In this document: one piece after another, positions 23,168 to 35,965 of the stretch
Position numbering within the stretch: the first letter of the stretch is position 1
Layout of the letters: each line of letters opens with the position of its first letter
Source of the DNA: Psococerastis gibbosa
Taxonomy: Eukaryota > Arthropoda > Insecta > Psocodea > Psocidae
DNA: 64,000 nucleotides
NCBI GenBank assembly: GCA_963971405.1
Contig: OZ020485.1
Location: forward strand, 29,717,921-29,781,920
Direction of reading: 5' to 3'
The notes under the pieces: generated by a model
What the model was told of the DNA's origin: nothing
The model's database searches: none
The model's input: the letters and a program-made list of their open reading frames with translations, nothing else
Made by a program: the position numbers and the translations under genes

Positions 23168-24793
23168 ATAGAGTTAGAAGAATTCTGCATTCTCCTGTCT
23201 TTAAAAACGCTATTGCTATTGCCAGTTGGTACCATTAGTTGTTACGAACATTTTTTCATCAATTTTTCCTTTGTTTACCTTTGACCCCAAAACCACTCCA
23301 ATTTTGGGCCATTAAATTGGTCATGTCGAAGAATCGTTGCTCATTTCCGAATGATTTGTTAGTTGTTACTCTTTGAATAGTTTTGTGTATTTCCACAGAA
23401 TATTAGTCTCCCCATGTTGCATCTAACATATGACATGGTAAAGTCGATAAAGTCGATTTTGAAGCTTGTTTACTTTCAATTTAAGTTGCAACGTGCGCCT
23501 TGGGCGAAGCCTTTTCCAGACACCTCGGCCCCCAATTAATTCACCAATTTTGAATTTTCTGAACAGTATTTTCAGGAAATGCCTTTCGATATCATAGCAA
23601 TGTTGGTAGCTATTCTCAACATTCAACAATCCCTATTTGGGCTGGTAGGCTAACTGTCCATAACCAAATTCGGGGAACCAATGTCGATAAGATTGGTTTC
23701 CAATAGTTAGCATTCTTTATGTTGATTTATTTTCGTATTTTGGTGCTGGGTGGCTAGCCTACAATACACGTTATCCTGCATACTTTGAATGCACTTAAAT
23801 GGTAATTGGGCGAAATGGCGCCGAATTCGGCGCCAATGGTTTTGTGAGAATCGCCAAATGCAAATCGCCTCTCGGTCAAATATTGCCCTTTAATCGTCGT
23901 TAATTTCATAACATTATCTATACGGTACCACTAAACTATTGTAGTATAATAAATCTGCAGTTCATGAGAAATATTCGGAATTTCATACCCCGCTAACGTT
24001 TTTCTGCGGGAAAATTCACTCCCCCTTTTCTTTTCAACTCCCACCAAATGACAAATGAGTTGTCATCCTTTTTTGTCCGGCCCAAGGATTACTTGAGGTT
24101 GTCCCCCGCACTTGAAGTTGTGCTTTCCTATTTGAGGTCGGTGTATGAATGGAGTCCTTTGTTTTGTGAGCAGTATGTGTTTTTGTTTTGGGACCTGTCT
24201 GCAATTTCGTTGGGCATAAGAGAGTAGTTAAAGGAGTGCTTTTCTGACCATCTTCTAAATCGAATGTATGATCTTGATGAACAAGTATATAGGTTTTGTT
24301 CCTAATGCGTTCGGTAGGGTAGTGTTATCTTGAAGTTGTTAATTTACTTGCTACCTTTTTTAGATAAGTTTCACAATGCTTATAAGAAGGAAACACTTTG
24401 CCCAGTGTGACATGAATGACATGCTTATCCTATGTTTGTGACCCGCTTCTGTGCCCCCCGCTTGCTATAAAAGGAAGAAATAATTTTCAAAAAAGATTAA
24501 ATACTGCAAATGAAATAGCAATGCCCTGAAAAGTCAATACAGCATAATTGCAAGTATCTACGAGTATGCAGTACATATGTCAGATATCTCTAGCTACATG
24601 TAGAGATCTTTGAGAAAACACTGTTGGACGAATTGAGAACGCGCCCTAAGAGTGTAACTGAGTTAAAAATAAGTAAAAAACGAAATTAAAGTAGGAATTC
24701 ATATTGAAAACTTTGCAAGGATGGCCCAGATTCGTTGAATGCCATTTCCCCCGGAAATGGTTGGGATATTAAAAATTTAAGAAATGTGTATAA
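23168..24793. other. Non-coding stretch
   Basis: No exon or recognised element. A short palindromic GGCGCCGAATTCGGCGCC lies near 23818. Confidence 0.35.
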
Positions 24794-24935
24794 GGCGCAT
24801 ATTCCACCTACGACAATAGTAAATAGTAAATGTGGTATTGACGTGGTAGCTAACATTTTTGGACTGTCTTTAATGCCTGCTAAAACGTCAATACCACATT
24901 TACTATTGACTATTGACGTAGGTGGAATAAGCGCC
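24794..24935. mobile_element. Palindromic MITE copy A (142 bp)
   Basis: Starts GGCGCATATTCCACCTACG and ends with the inverse CGTAGGTGGAATAAGCGCC, flanked by TAA on both sides. The centre has GACGTGGTAGCTAACAT on one arm and a diverged partner (TGCCTGCTAAAACGTC) on the other. Three-base TAA target and GGCG ends fit Tourist-like (PIF/Harbinger) elements. Confidence 0.85.
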
Positions 24936-26599
24936 TAACCTTATTTGAAAAAGCTGCTCCTGATAAGACTATCGACTTCGTATCTGAACCAGAAATGAGC
25001 CATGTACGACTTTACTTGAACTTAAAAAAAAAGATAATCCTCAAATTTTATATTTTTTCATGAAAGAAGATCTTGTTCCTTAGTACCAACGTACCTGTAT
25101 CTATACTTCTTTTTCGTTCTGTAATATTATTAATCCATCCACGTTTGTATTGTTTAGATTCCTAAGAGGGAAATAAAATAAGTCGCTGTTCTTTTGGCTT
25201 CATCAAGTAATGCAGTAATCTTATAGGTTGGCTTTGCTTACTTAATGGTATCACATTTGCATGAGAAGGAAATTAAACCCATTTCTTTTTTGGAAGAAAT
25301 GTCATTAATGTATGTAAATTCTGAGTGCAAAAAATGGAACAAGATTGGCTGAATTTGCATTTTTCTCGAGCTACGATAATATGAATTAACATTTTTGTAA
25401 AATTATCTTTTCCCGAAGAGAAATGTTGGTTAATTATTTTAGTGTAATCCGTGAGGTTTTCTGCGATGATTGCATTGCATCATTAACGAGGTTTCCGCGT
25501 TGTCATAAGATATCGCAGGTACTCATTAAAATGATATTATGCTTTTTTTACAATAATGACGTTGGGGGAGCGGTGCAATGGGCTTATGGATGCTACTACA
25601 ACTCAGGGACAGATCCAGCCGATTTGGGGGTGAGGGCTGTAGTTGTGGGCCAAAATACGATAGAATATATTTGTATAGTATCGATTAAATTATAACGTGA
25701 TAAATTAACTTACAACAGACTTAGTAAATTTTGAAGAGGGGGGGGGGGCGTTACCCCCTGCCTCCCCCATGTATGTATACGTCATTTCTATGCGTCTAGC
25801 TGCCTTCTTTTTCTGTCAATATTTAAGACTTTGAATTTTGATTTTTGTGAAAGTAGCATGTTATTAAGACGTGGAAGTTGAGTACGATAGGAGGATGCGG
25901 TGGTTGAGAATCCCTCCGGAGTTGTGGGGGGGGGGGGCGGCAAGTTAAACTTGATCAGCTCAAGCTGATTTAACTTAACCTTTAATTAAACTATGTAGTG
26001 GTTACATAACCATGAAATATTGTACCAGCCGGTATAACACACCTTTTAGACGAAATACGAATTTCGTAAAAAAAATTTTTAACCATGCTAACTTGGAAAT
26101 TCTTTTCAGTGGTATTTTTCACACAATTACATTATTTTAGTATTAGTAAGTTAAATTTTACGAGAAGGGAAGTAGACAGCTCGAAGAATTTTTTCATTGG
26201 TGAAAAATTTACGCATTGTGCGCATGTTCTTACTTTGGTATAAAACGTAGGGCGAGGAGTCCGACATACGGAGTAGCCAGCTTTCTTGTTAGGTACATTT
26301 TTCTTACAGTACCTTTAACTATTTGTATACCTCCATAATTGTATTTTTTACCTGATTTAATTTTACATTACTAAATTCTCATTTCCAACCTAAGGTGATT
26401 TTGGCTTCAATTGATTCCAAAGTTTTAATTCTAGCCTACGTTTATTAGTACTTAAAACATGACTTACTGCACCAATGCTTTATAAGTGTGAGAACACAAT
26501 AATGGAGTTTTAGGAAAAAATCAAATATATTGTAGTATGCAGCATGATTTGCTTATAAATAATTCAAACTGGTTTTATTTTAAATTAGCCGGTGTTTTT
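24936..26599. other. Non-coding stretch with G-runs
   Basis: Contains G11 and G12 tracts (25738-25748 and 25926-25937). The open frame at 25423-25695 lacks recognisable motifs. No gene supported. Confidence 0.35.
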
Positions 26600-26609
26600 A
26601 TTTGAACTG

Positions 26610-26830
26610 TTAGAAGGGTGGGGGTTACCTTTTCCGCGAATCGTTCGTAGCGACTCCGGCGAAAACTCGCAACACTCCCCCGATGACTGATCCGCGGGTA
26701 CTGAGGAGACTTTAAGGGGAGCTGGTTAGCGCCGTCCACCGGCATTCGCCCAGCTCCCAGGTGGTGTTGATCCCCAGGTAACTACCCATGACGTCACCAA
26801 GATGGGTCCCAGTTGACGTGTTAGACTTGG
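26610..26830. repeat. GC-rich block of unknown origin
   Basis: Clearly more GC-rich than its surroundings (CGACTCCGGCG, GATCCGCGGGTACTGAGGAG, CACCGGCATTCGCCCAGCTC). No long open frame. It could be the 5' untranslated part or remnant of a retroelement; I cannot match it within the window. Confidence 0.35.
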
Positions 26831-27094
26831 TATTAAATATAACATAAGTTAACTTATATAATTGGCCCTGTTCCACCACAATGGCAAAATCGGGTGCTCC
26901 AAAATAAAATAATGGTATCGGTACTTTATGACAATGTTATGTTTAGTTGCTATGTGTCGGACTCCCATACCACAAGTTGTCTCTTCACGAAACTCCCTTA
27001 TACACTTTTTTTTAAACCCCCATCTCTTTTCAGAGATAATCCAAAACATCGTGATTGCTTACTACCTTCGACTTTCGTATGTTGGCAATGCAAA

Positions 27095-27862
27095 ACTGAT
27101 TTTAATAGACTGCAGTTATGGGCGCATGATAACGGTTTTATTATAAATATCAAGAAGACAAAGTTTATGAACATAAAAATGACTGGGCCCCGAGATCAGG
27201 GTATTCTCGTTTTCCATAATCATGAGTGTCTCCATGACGGTTTTTTAAATTGTAAGTGCAAACAGAAAATTGAGCAAGTCCTTGAGTATAAATATCTCGG
27301 CCTTGTGATTGATACTTTTTTCTCTTTTGAGCAGCACATTAAATATCTCACGAAAAAACTAAAGCAAGCTAGCTGTTTAATGTATAACTTCCAGTTTTAC
27401 ACGAATAGAACTAACCTAAAAACAGTCTATCATGCTCTAGTTGAGTCTCATTTAAATTATGGCATTGATACATATACACTGACTTCTCAACATCTGATGC
27501 TTGCACCTCTCAAAAGCCTAGAGGATCCTATTGTTAAAGTTCTTGTACCTAAGAAAGCTAGATGCTGAGACATTAAATACCACTATATGTATCTAGATAT
27601 TTTGCCTTTGTCACTACAAAGCAAATATCGTATGGCGCAATTATACTATTTCGATGAAAGGTTTAAAGACGTGAAAAAGCGCTTTGACAGAAATCTTTTA
27701 TTCCCGTGCTTTGATTTACCAAAATTTAGAAACAAACATGGCAATAGAGCCTTAAAGTACGTTGTTCCTGAAGTATTCAACAGTATTCCAAAAAACCTTC
27801 TCACGCACAAGAAAGTTTCAGAATGTAAAAAAGACTTTAAAAAATTTTCTCTTCTAAAATGA
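27095..27862 (+). pseudogene. 5'-truncated LINE reverse transcriptase with one in-frame stop
   Basis: Starts within the region after the catalytic palm (NRLQLWAHDNGFIINIKKTK), followed by EYKYLGLVID and the thumb-like LNYGIDTYTL block. A TGA at 27566-27568 interrupts the frame, after which the same frame continues (DILPLSLQSKYRMAQL, FNSIPKNLLT) to a final TGA at 27860-27862. So the copy has one nonsense change but no frameshift over this span. The endonuclease and the palm FADD are absent. No RNase H. It differs in sequence from the LINEs at 7.3 and 39.3 kb, so is a separate family. Confidence 0.82.
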
Positions 27863-27945
27863 TAGCCGTATGCTTGATTATTGGTTTTTATTTTTGATAA
27901 CATTGAAGCATTTTCTTGGTACCCATGAGGTCGAACTGAAGTGTA

Positions 27946-27949
<4 letters not shown>

Positions 27950-27985
<36 letters not shown>

Positions 27986-28104
27986 ATATGCACCCTGCCG
28001 ACCGGGTAGGCAGTAGGGGAAAAAAACAGGTGGTTTTGGTTTGGAGTGGTTCCCGGTATTTAGGATCAATCCAGTCCAAAGTTCTGGAAATATTTCGAAG
28101 TAAT
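27950..28104 (-). mobile_element. Short retro-insertion with long poly(A), 8-bp target duplication
   Basis: A run of about 30 T (27949-27980) followed by AAATATATGCACCCTGCCG reads on the minus strand as a 3' end with poly(A) tail. TGTACAAT occurs at both borders (27942-27949 and 28105-28112), a likely target-site duplication. The insertion sits just downstream of the LINE coding frame, probably in its 3' untranslated part. Class (SINE or LINE end) unknown. Confidence 0.65.
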
Positions 28105-29699
28105 TGTACAATATAATTTAAATATATTACATTTTATTAATAGTGATGAAATCAAAGGAAGTTAATTAAACATCAGTTTGGTTTTAATACATGCAATCAG
28201 GTGAGTGCCAGCAAATAGTTAACCAGATTAGGTTATCTGTTTACATCGGAAATGTGAGCGATTAAAGTGATTTAGTTTGTTAACTGTCGGTACAGGACTC
28301 AAGCTTACCTGTGGGCAGCATTTACCCGCAACAACCGGTGGGAACTGCCCTTACTGAAATGAAGTGATGGAAATAGTCACAGGCTTTGATGAAAGAGCTT
28401 TCGGAATACACAGCAAATCGGAGAACCCCCTACTACGCTTTTTTTGCACTAAGTTGATTTTCAAAGGAAATATCGAACGTAGAGTCGTCGAAAATATCCA
28501 TTACATTAGCAGAAATGCTCTACATTTTGAGAAATGACTTGTAGCCTTCACTAACACAATTTTCCACAGTTCTTGAACACCTTCCTTGGGACTATCGTTT
28601 ATGGAACAGTTCAAATTCAATAATTGTGGCCAATCTGGGTTAGAAAGAGGTACATTAGCATGTATCAAAATGCTCAGAAAATTGTCTTCTGTTTGTAATC
28701 AACAACTCTGCGATTTCACGAGATATTTGTTTTTACACTTATAAGGCTGGCTTCCTAAGGGCGAACGGCGGTTCCCATCATCACCTGAAAAGTCTGTAAG
28801 GAATACTGCATGGATGGCACCATCGTGTATTCCTTACCGGTGCTTTTCAAGCAATGGTGGGGCTGGGCCTAAGACAAGTATAGTGAACTCGTCGTTTCGA
28901 TTGGGTTTATGTGCATTGCTGGAATTTGATGGGAATATACTTTTAAAGTTCTTAGATTGGCTCGCTTCGTATTATCGTTTCAATGCAATTTAAGCTGAAC
29001 ATTGCTGTGCATAGTCTGGTTAACGACATATTGTAATCTACATCGTTGGAAGAAATAAATAGAAATGGTTAGAGGTAAATGTATGGAGATTTATTGTCCC
29101 GCAGTGGATGTTAGTTGACATACCGTGTATGTCATTGCACTCCTGAGAGCTAATGCCATATTTTTAGTTCTCTGGCAAATCTCCCCCTGTGGAGCAACCG
29201 AGTTTTGCTTTATACCAATTATCGTATGCACCTGCCATTGCCAAATCAATTCTCATCATTTTCATTCGGCAGTCGACATTGGAAGGTTACAACAGCAACC
29301 TTAAGTAAGCTGGCATTTGCCAACTTTCAGTTGTATGCAAGGTTACATAGTGGAATATTAATATTACCACAAAAACTTTACGAGACGTCGCGTCGTCTTT
29401 GGACATTCTGAATGAAGCGGAACTACACTGTAAAGGCTTCGTGCTGCAGAATACAGTGTAGTGAATTATTATTTCCACTAAAATTGAAAGACTGGTTTCT
29501 CTTTTTCTAATGCATAATCATATGGGGACATATTAGTATAGTACCATAGCCCTTCGGCTCATTCATTATTAAAACACTTCATTTTATTTCTGTATTAAAA
29601 ATTTCCTCTTGCTCCTTCCTTACTTAACGTCTGTTGCCTACGTCTTCATGAACTTCACTACATTGCACTAATAGTATATTGGTCTGTGTAGAAACTTAG
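28105..29699. other. Non-coding stretch
   Basis: A hairpin-like GGAATACTGCATGG / CATCGTGTATTCC pair lies near 28800-28838. No gene supported. Confidence 0.35.
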
Positions 29700-30080
29700 G
29701 GTTTTCCAGCCGGCCACCTTACCAAGTTGAATCCAGCGGACCAGAGCAGGTTCAAAGATGCAGATAACTTGGTAGTGTGCACAGTGCCGGTAGGGAAACA
29801 TGGTAGGACTTGTCTTGGTCACCTCCGAACTAATCGTGTGACTTCACTGTGTTTCCCAAGTGGTTCGGAATCCACTATAATCAGGAGGTCCCCTGTCCTA
29901 TGGGCCCACACCGTGGCCTGGGACTGTGTCCAACCATTCTACTACTAGGGTTTTCCTGTGATGGATTCATGCCAGTCCCTTATGCTGTAGGTACCTTAAT
30001 TATTCAATGGCAGGGTGAAGGCGTTCCCGTGTGGTTCTGCTTCTATCAGTGTGTTCAAACTTTACTGCTAGTTTTAAGTA
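29700..30080 (-). repeat. Dispersed repeat R1, copy 2 (minus)
   Basis: Its reverse complement has CCTCCTGATTATAGTGGATT, CCGAACCACTTGGGAAAC, CACACGATTAGTTCGGAGGT, CTGTGCACACTACCAAGTT and GGATTCAACTTGGTAAGG, in the same order as R1 copies at 17.0 and 47.3 kb. The plus-strand open frames here are by-products. Confidence 0.78.
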
Positions 30081-30554
30081 TCCATGGTATATTTTCCTTT
30101 TTACATTAAAAGGAGATACCTTATTAGTGCAAATAATATGCGTGTGCTAAAATAGACAGAGGCAGAATGAAGACTTAGCCAATGACAGTGGAGATTATAA
30201 CACTTGCCCCATGGCCTGTAGTATTATGGATGACTTTATCGAGTTACATTGCTGGACTTGATATTGCAGTCTTCCATTGATAGTCTTCCATACCCCGCCT
30301 ATATTATTCCACTAAGACCGCTGGGTGAAAATAAAGTTTTGCGTGCACCAAACTTCACATATGGGGTATTTACACTTTCCTTAGAACCCCAGGATGGTCT
30401 ATTTTCATTTTAATGCTTCAGATGCAATGAAATCGTTCTTAAAACTAATCCTTCGTGCGTACAGGCAATGTAAAATTTTGCGAATCTTCGCACGGGGCCA
30501 CTGGTATACCTATACAGTACACTCGTATCTGTACTTGGTTAAGTCATGCTTTCG

Positions 30555-30745
30555 CCTGTTTCATTGCGTGAATGGTAACCTTGTCTCAGCTTGTCCATTA
30601 TCCGGTGTAGGTTGGCATTGAGAACGTATACCAGTTTGTCAATGGCCAAAAATTCATACGGAAACAATACAAATAATGTCCGAAATCCACGGGGTGGTTG
30701 GCATTGGACAAGGGACCAATGGTAGGCCTGGGTCCTTAACAAGTC
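30555..30745 (+). repeat. Dispersed repeat R2, copy 1
   Basis: Shares TCAGCTTGTCCATT, CAGTTTGTCAATGGCC-like, AATAATGTCCGAAATCCACG and GGGGTGGTTGGCA-like blocks with 35765-35965, in the same order and orientation. Non-coding, class unknown. Confidence 0.65.
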
Positions 30746-31261
30746 CTTCAAAATAAAATTACTCATTCATTGAATAAAATTGAATAATTTAATCTAGTAT
30801 AGTATGTTCCCTCCCCAAGCACATTCATAGGAACATTTGGGGTTGGGAATTGTTCATTTGTATCTTGTATTTTTGATATAGAATTAAATACATTTGATTG
30901 ATTGATACCATTACAGTATATAATAGCAGGTACTAAAATATGAGTTCGCCATTCGCTCATGGCACCCATAAAATTTTTGAGCGTACAGTTTAAGATGTGG
31001 GTAATTTATGGGCATTGACAGTAAAAGGATGTAGTGCAAGAGTTGCAGCAAGATGAAAGCCAGTCATTACGATTTACCGCGGGTCAAGTGTTGCGGACAC
31101 GTCAGAGGGGGTTGCGTCAATAAAACGGGCGCCTCTCCAACCTCCTTCTCTCTATCATCACTAGAATTGCAACTGGTACGAGCGCCCTCGAGCATATTCT
31201 TTAATTTTCAGTTTTTAACTTAATAGTATCTGGTATATAAATAATTAAATACATAATGTCT
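30746..31261. other. Non-coding stretch
   Basis: No gene or recognised repeat apart from AT-rich runs. Confidence 0.35.
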
Positions 31262-31446
31262 TTTTTTTCCATTACTATAAGCCAAGCTAAAGGAGTTAGG
31301 ACTATTAAGCCCTCTATTACACTCAACTAGGAAGGCCCGGGACCGCCTGCTTTACATGCCCTCCGAAGCATGACCAGAAAAGCTAGCATGTGTGGGACTC
31401 GAACAAAAAATCTTGCGGGTGAATATCAGTCTTACTCTACACAAAT
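31262..31446 (-). mobile_element. tRNA-Glu-like SINE, copy 3
   Basis: Matches the 11.9-kb copy through AACTAGGAAGGCCCGGGACC, TTACATGCCCTCCGAAGCAT and the tRNA-like head, but the B box (TTTTTTGTTCGAGTCCC on the minus strand) and anticodon arm are decayed. A T8 run (31261-31268) next to its 3' end fits a poly(A) tail. Confidence 0.82.
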
Positions 31447-31499
31447 CGTGCAGTAATCAAATTGACTTAGGCTGAAGAGGCACTCTTTTCGGGACATAA

Positions 31500-31665
31500 T
31501 TTACGAAAAAGGGGGATCACGCTGGACAGAGCGAAACTAGAACTTGGATCCGGGCCTTTCCAGCGCATTGTTTTACCACTAAACTATTTGTCCGAAAAGG
31601 TTCCGATCGTATTTTAGCGTCCTGCTCTGTCTAGTTATTTCTTAATCTCGATTTTCTGATATAAT
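31500..31665 (-). mobile_element. tRNA-like repeat next to SINE copy 3
   Basis: On the minus strand TAGTTTAGTGGTAAAACAAT is a convincing tRNA-like A-box region, but the B box is weak. The following TCTCGATTTTCTGATATAAT (plus) resembles CCCGATTTTCGGATATAATA at 62347-62366, which suggests one family. Confidence 0.5.
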
Positions 31666-32849
31666 TCTTTGTTAATTTTGCATTTCATATAATGTGTACA
31701 TACTATCGCCTAAATAATTGTTCGAATGATTTATTTTCTGCTGCCATACCATGAGTTTCCAAATGCATGGAATGTTGGAATGCAAAACTAGCAGAATATA
31801 CTGTATTGTACATGGTGCTTTCATAAAGTTTTTAAAAAACTTATTTTCTATGAAACAAACAAAACATTTCTGACTATAGCCCACAACCTGATGTGTTTAT
31901 TACACTCTACAACTCATAACTCATGTTTGAACACAAGAGGTACTGTAACGTTCGGAAAATTCCAGTAAGATACTTTTAACAATTTGTTGAGAAATGCACG
32001 TAGTTTATTTTATTTTTCACTTCATGAACCGAAACATCAAAATTGAAGCGACCTAGTGGGTACTTGCATTACAGCCCAAAACATGCATAGCAGTATGCCT
32101 CTATTTCTTCCTTTTTGGTGACAAGTCATTTTTGATCTGAATGTACATGTTGGTTTTTGACCAAGTGATCTGATCTGATGTTATTTCGAATTACAATTGC
32201 TACTAGCATGTATAGGGTTGCGCACCTAAAACACAAAAATGAGTAATGGATAACTTTGACACCAGACCCCTTGATAGTACCGAGCCTGTATTATATTTCT
32301 GTGTTTATTTTTCATTGACGCATGAGAAGGAAAAATCTGTCGCTATTGTTTCTTGGGAAACAAATTTTGTTCTGAAAGCTTTCAAAACACCTAATGTATC
32401 CTTCGCCGAAACTAGGATTTTATTTGAAAATTCCTGAAATTTCGCTGTGGGATAAGAAAAGGAAATGGGCGAAAAGCGAGGGAGAGAGGAAACATGTAGC
32501 GGAACCTGCAGGCCTTTCGGCGCATACGGCACCGCTTCAAATGCTATACGATGTATCGCACGCTCTCGGGTACAGTCAACGCTGAAAACGGAATATTTGT
32601 TTCTCAACAGTTTTTTTTTTTTCTAAGATTGATTGAGTTTTTGAAAGTGTCATTTGTGTTGGCTTCGGCACAAAATAGGGCATCTTTCTCAAGTTTGAGC
32701 ATGAGATTGAAATTGTGGATGTCTTATTTGGATGCCGAATGAGACATTCTTCGAGCCCTAAGGAGTCAGCTAGTTATAGAAAAAAATTGGATTACTCGTA
32801 ACTTCGTGTTATTTCATTTTAATGAACAAACAAGTAATTAAGGTTTTAA
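31666..32849. other. Non-coding stretch
   Basis: Open frames near 32246-32607 exist on both strands and look like chance frames. Nothing supported. Confidence 0.35.
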
Positions 32850-32990
32850 TAAAACTTGTTAACTAGAGTTAGTCATAAGTAAAATAATCGTTAAGAAATC
32901 AATTTAGTCAAAACCCACTGTTGTTATATAATTTTATACTATATAACCATGAGCGGTTTTGGCAAGAACTGCCATTTACCTACCTATTCC
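32850..32990 (-). repeat. Dispersed repeat R4, copy 2
   Basis: AATAAAACTTGTTAACTAGAG, CAAAACCCACT and GGCAAGAACTGCC correspond to blocks of the 11.7-kb copy in the same order. Confidence 0.55.
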
Positions 32991-33769
32991 TAATTTGCTG
33001 TCTAAATCTATGAGAGAGGGTGATGTGGGATCTGTGTTTTCTCAATTAGGGGTATTAGGTAGAAAGGTAGTTCGAGAACTGTACCTACGACAAAATGGGA
33101 TTTAATTGTTATGTGACACACATCTCATAGCATAGTAATATTTTCTAAACATATTGTCACATAATCTAGACATTTCTTACAAAAACCGTGCGTAACTCTG
33201 ATTTGAGGGAAGCTCGGCTTATAATAGAATATGAGTCTACCAGCAGAGAGAGCCTTTGGGTGCCGCTGAAAGTAAGCTTAAATTTTATCGAGTCAAAGGT
33301 AATAAGGTGTCTCTCTCACCGTTGCATTCTTAATTACCTACTGTGTTTACGATTTCATGGGTGGATCCATAAGTTTGAGAAACTTCTCGTCCCAAGTTTG
33401 TCCATTTCACGCATACTTACGTGGTTTTTAATTTCCAATATTCGTGAAAATAAATTCCTGAAGCTTTCGCTGTGTTGTGAGCTTGGACAATAGTAAAGAT
33501 TTTGTTTGTTTTAAATCGAAACTAAATATTTGGCACTTTACATGGTCATTGCGACTATCAAGTCCGACAAATATTTCCAAACGTCTGCCAATAATTGACC
33601 GGTATGGCAGAGAGACTGCAATGTGCGAGAGAGACTGCGGTGTGCGGTACAACCTTAAGAGGTTGTCCAGCGCTCAATTTGATGTGATATAGCTGATGAC
33701 ACCTCATCAACGATTTGAGACTTGCTCTACCTGAAGAGAAAATGCGAATTTGCACCTTGGTATAGTAAC
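32991..33769. other. Non-coding stretch
   Basis: Overlapping short frames on both strands; no gene supported. Confidence 0.35.
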
Positions 33770-33915
33770 TGTGCTAGTGGGTTCCTTCTGTAGATGGCAG
33801 TTCTTGCTGAAACTCTTTTTACTAACATAAATAAGTAGGTTTCTTTGGTAAAGTTTATTTGGGTTTTACTAACTCTAATTTACATAACAAGTTTTAATAA
33901 AAAACTTAGTATTTC
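33770..33915 (+). repeat. Dispersed repeat R4, copy 3 (opposite orientation)
   Basis: GTTCTTGCTGAAACTC, AGTAGGTTTCTTTGGTAAAG, GGTTTTACTAACTC and ATAACAAGTTTTAATAA are the reverse complement of blocks at 11.7 and 32.9 kb. Confidence 0.6.
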
Positions 33916-35764
33916 CTCTTGTCCAATGTACTTCCAAAGCTTATGGTTGTCGAGGCAGTGTCGGTTAGATATAGAATTCAGCGAAGTTTGAGATGGCTTG
34001 TGAATGTCTATGGAAATATTTACTAGTTGGAATTATTCAAAAAAAAATTCCGAGCTGTTAATTGGGGGGGGGGGGGGTGGACTTGATGATAATGCTAGAG
34101 GCACGATGAAAGAAATATTCGTATGCTATTTCGATTTTTAATTGAATTATTTGTATAGTTTTGGAAAGCATCTCCTAACTTCAATTATAATTTTCATGCA
34201 ATGACTTTTCCTGCTTCCGCTTTGAATGGTTAGCTTCTTGGCTCTAATTAAATCTCTGATTTCCCCATATATTTAATCTTGAAGCACAGTTACCGTGTCT
34301 TCTTACCACATTAGTTTGTGAGAATACAGTGATACACTTAAATACTGTTTAAAAATGAACATTGTACTTGTATATATTGAGACAATGCGAATTTCGATGT
34401 AGATGTTTACATTGTCATGTTTTCATGAAGTGCAAGGTCTAATATTAACTTTCTTGACTTCGTAAATTCTTCTTAGGTTTAACTTGCCTAGTCCCATGAA
34501 AATTTTTTAATTAACTATGATGAAATTTAAACTTAACTGTAAACATTATAATCGTTATAAACTGAGAGCTCCCTAATTGTATTTCTCACCACTTAATTCC
34601 TTGCTACATGGGTTAGTTGCAATAGATGGCCGAAAGACTCAAAATTTGCCCAGTGAAAAATGAAGACAAAATTCTTTCTTTCTCTTTTCACTGAGCAATG
34701 GGGGGGGGGGGGGGTTACGCTTTACAAGTTATTTTATTCTCAATTTTAGAAAAAATGCCCGATAGGTAAAAGATAGCAGTGCAGTACAGTAGTGTTGTGA
34801 TGTTGAGCTGACCCCGGAATCATTCAGTTTTCTTTACAGCTTTCATAACATATGCCGCAGGAGTTTTTGCATTTTGATTTTGGAAATCGGTTCCTTGCCT
34901 CTTCTATAGGTTACTACAGTGTTCAGTGAAAATGGAAAATATATTTTGCATTTATCTTATTTAATCTTGTGCATCACCTCATTCTCAAAATTTAGCCGCT
35001 TCGATAATATTTCAAATTAGTTTTGTTGTGCTGTAATATGTAAGTAACGATGCTATTTTGAATTATTTCTGCTCCCAAAAGACTTGCCAACGTTAGTTGA
35101 TGAGATATATTGTATAGATTTATGAGTACGGATGCAATATTTCTTAATACCGTACGCCAGAGTTTCATAATTTGTATATCTTTATTTAAATTATATAGTC
35201 AACAGACTTGCTGGTGCTCTTGGTGTGTCTTGTAGTTCTTAGGGTTATTATTCCCTTAATTTTTTTTCTTGTTGAATTTCTTTCTCCTTTTTTTCATAAT
35301 CTTTAGAATTACCAAACAAGATTAAACTGCTTTACGGCCGTGCTGTAATGATGTCAAGTGAAATCCGAAACTTAAGTTCCATGTGTCCCACCTTGGCTCA
35401 GCCCAATTCTGGCGGTTTACATGATAATATAGGGTTGTTTCGTGACACCCTAGCTCATTCCAACTTACAATTATTTAGAATTTATGCTCGTTACTGGTAC
35501 GTTTTCTGCATAAATTGGCAGGAAGAGTGCACCTTCTTGACAATTTTTGGGAGTCTATTGTATACTGCAACATTTCCTGTATAAATTGACTGGAAATTAG
35601 TTAAAATTAAATTAGCAAAACAAAACATTTTGAGCTTATGACCCATAAACGGGGCCAAACATTTTACTAATAAAATCTACAATATATAACCGAGGTAACT
35701 GTTCTACTATTAAACCCAGTGTAACCAGCCTCTAAGACTTGTACCCGAACTTTGTGAAGTAATG
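33916..35764. other. Non-coding stretch with two long G-runs
   Basis: G14 (34064-34077) and G15 (34700-34714). A fragment of the GGGCGAATTTTGGGCC repeat family lies at 34630-34700. No gene supported. Confidence 0.4.
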
Positions 35765-35965
35765 CTTACGGGCTTGTTACATTGTGTCAAGAGGCTCAGC
35801 TTGTCCATTCTCGCTTGTAGTCGGTGGACATCGAGGATGCGAACCTGTTTGCCAATAGTCCTATAATTCACGATGATACAATGCTAATAATATCCGAAAA
35901 TCCATGGGGTCGTTAGCACTAGCAAGGTTCAATGGCCTAGAATGGCAAGAAAGGCCTTAAAAAAA
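35765..35965 (+). repeat. Dispersed repeat R2, copy 2
   Basis: Contains CTCAGCTTGTCCATTCTCGC, CCTGTTTGCCAATAGTCC, AATAATATCCGAAAATCCA and CAATGGCCTAGAATGG, collinear with 30555-30745. Confidence 0.65.

Noticed and set aside
23815..23835. GGCGCC...GGCGCC palindrome as a regulatory site
   Set aside because: Single short palindrome without context; no basis for a functional call.
27646..28079. Minus-strand frames ending in polylysine
   Set aside because: The lysines come from the poly(A) tail of a retro-insertion and the rest is antisense to the LINE fragment.
32246..32607. Overlapping frames on both strands, up to 100 codons
   Set aside because: Neither has family motifs or splice support; chance frames are common at this length.
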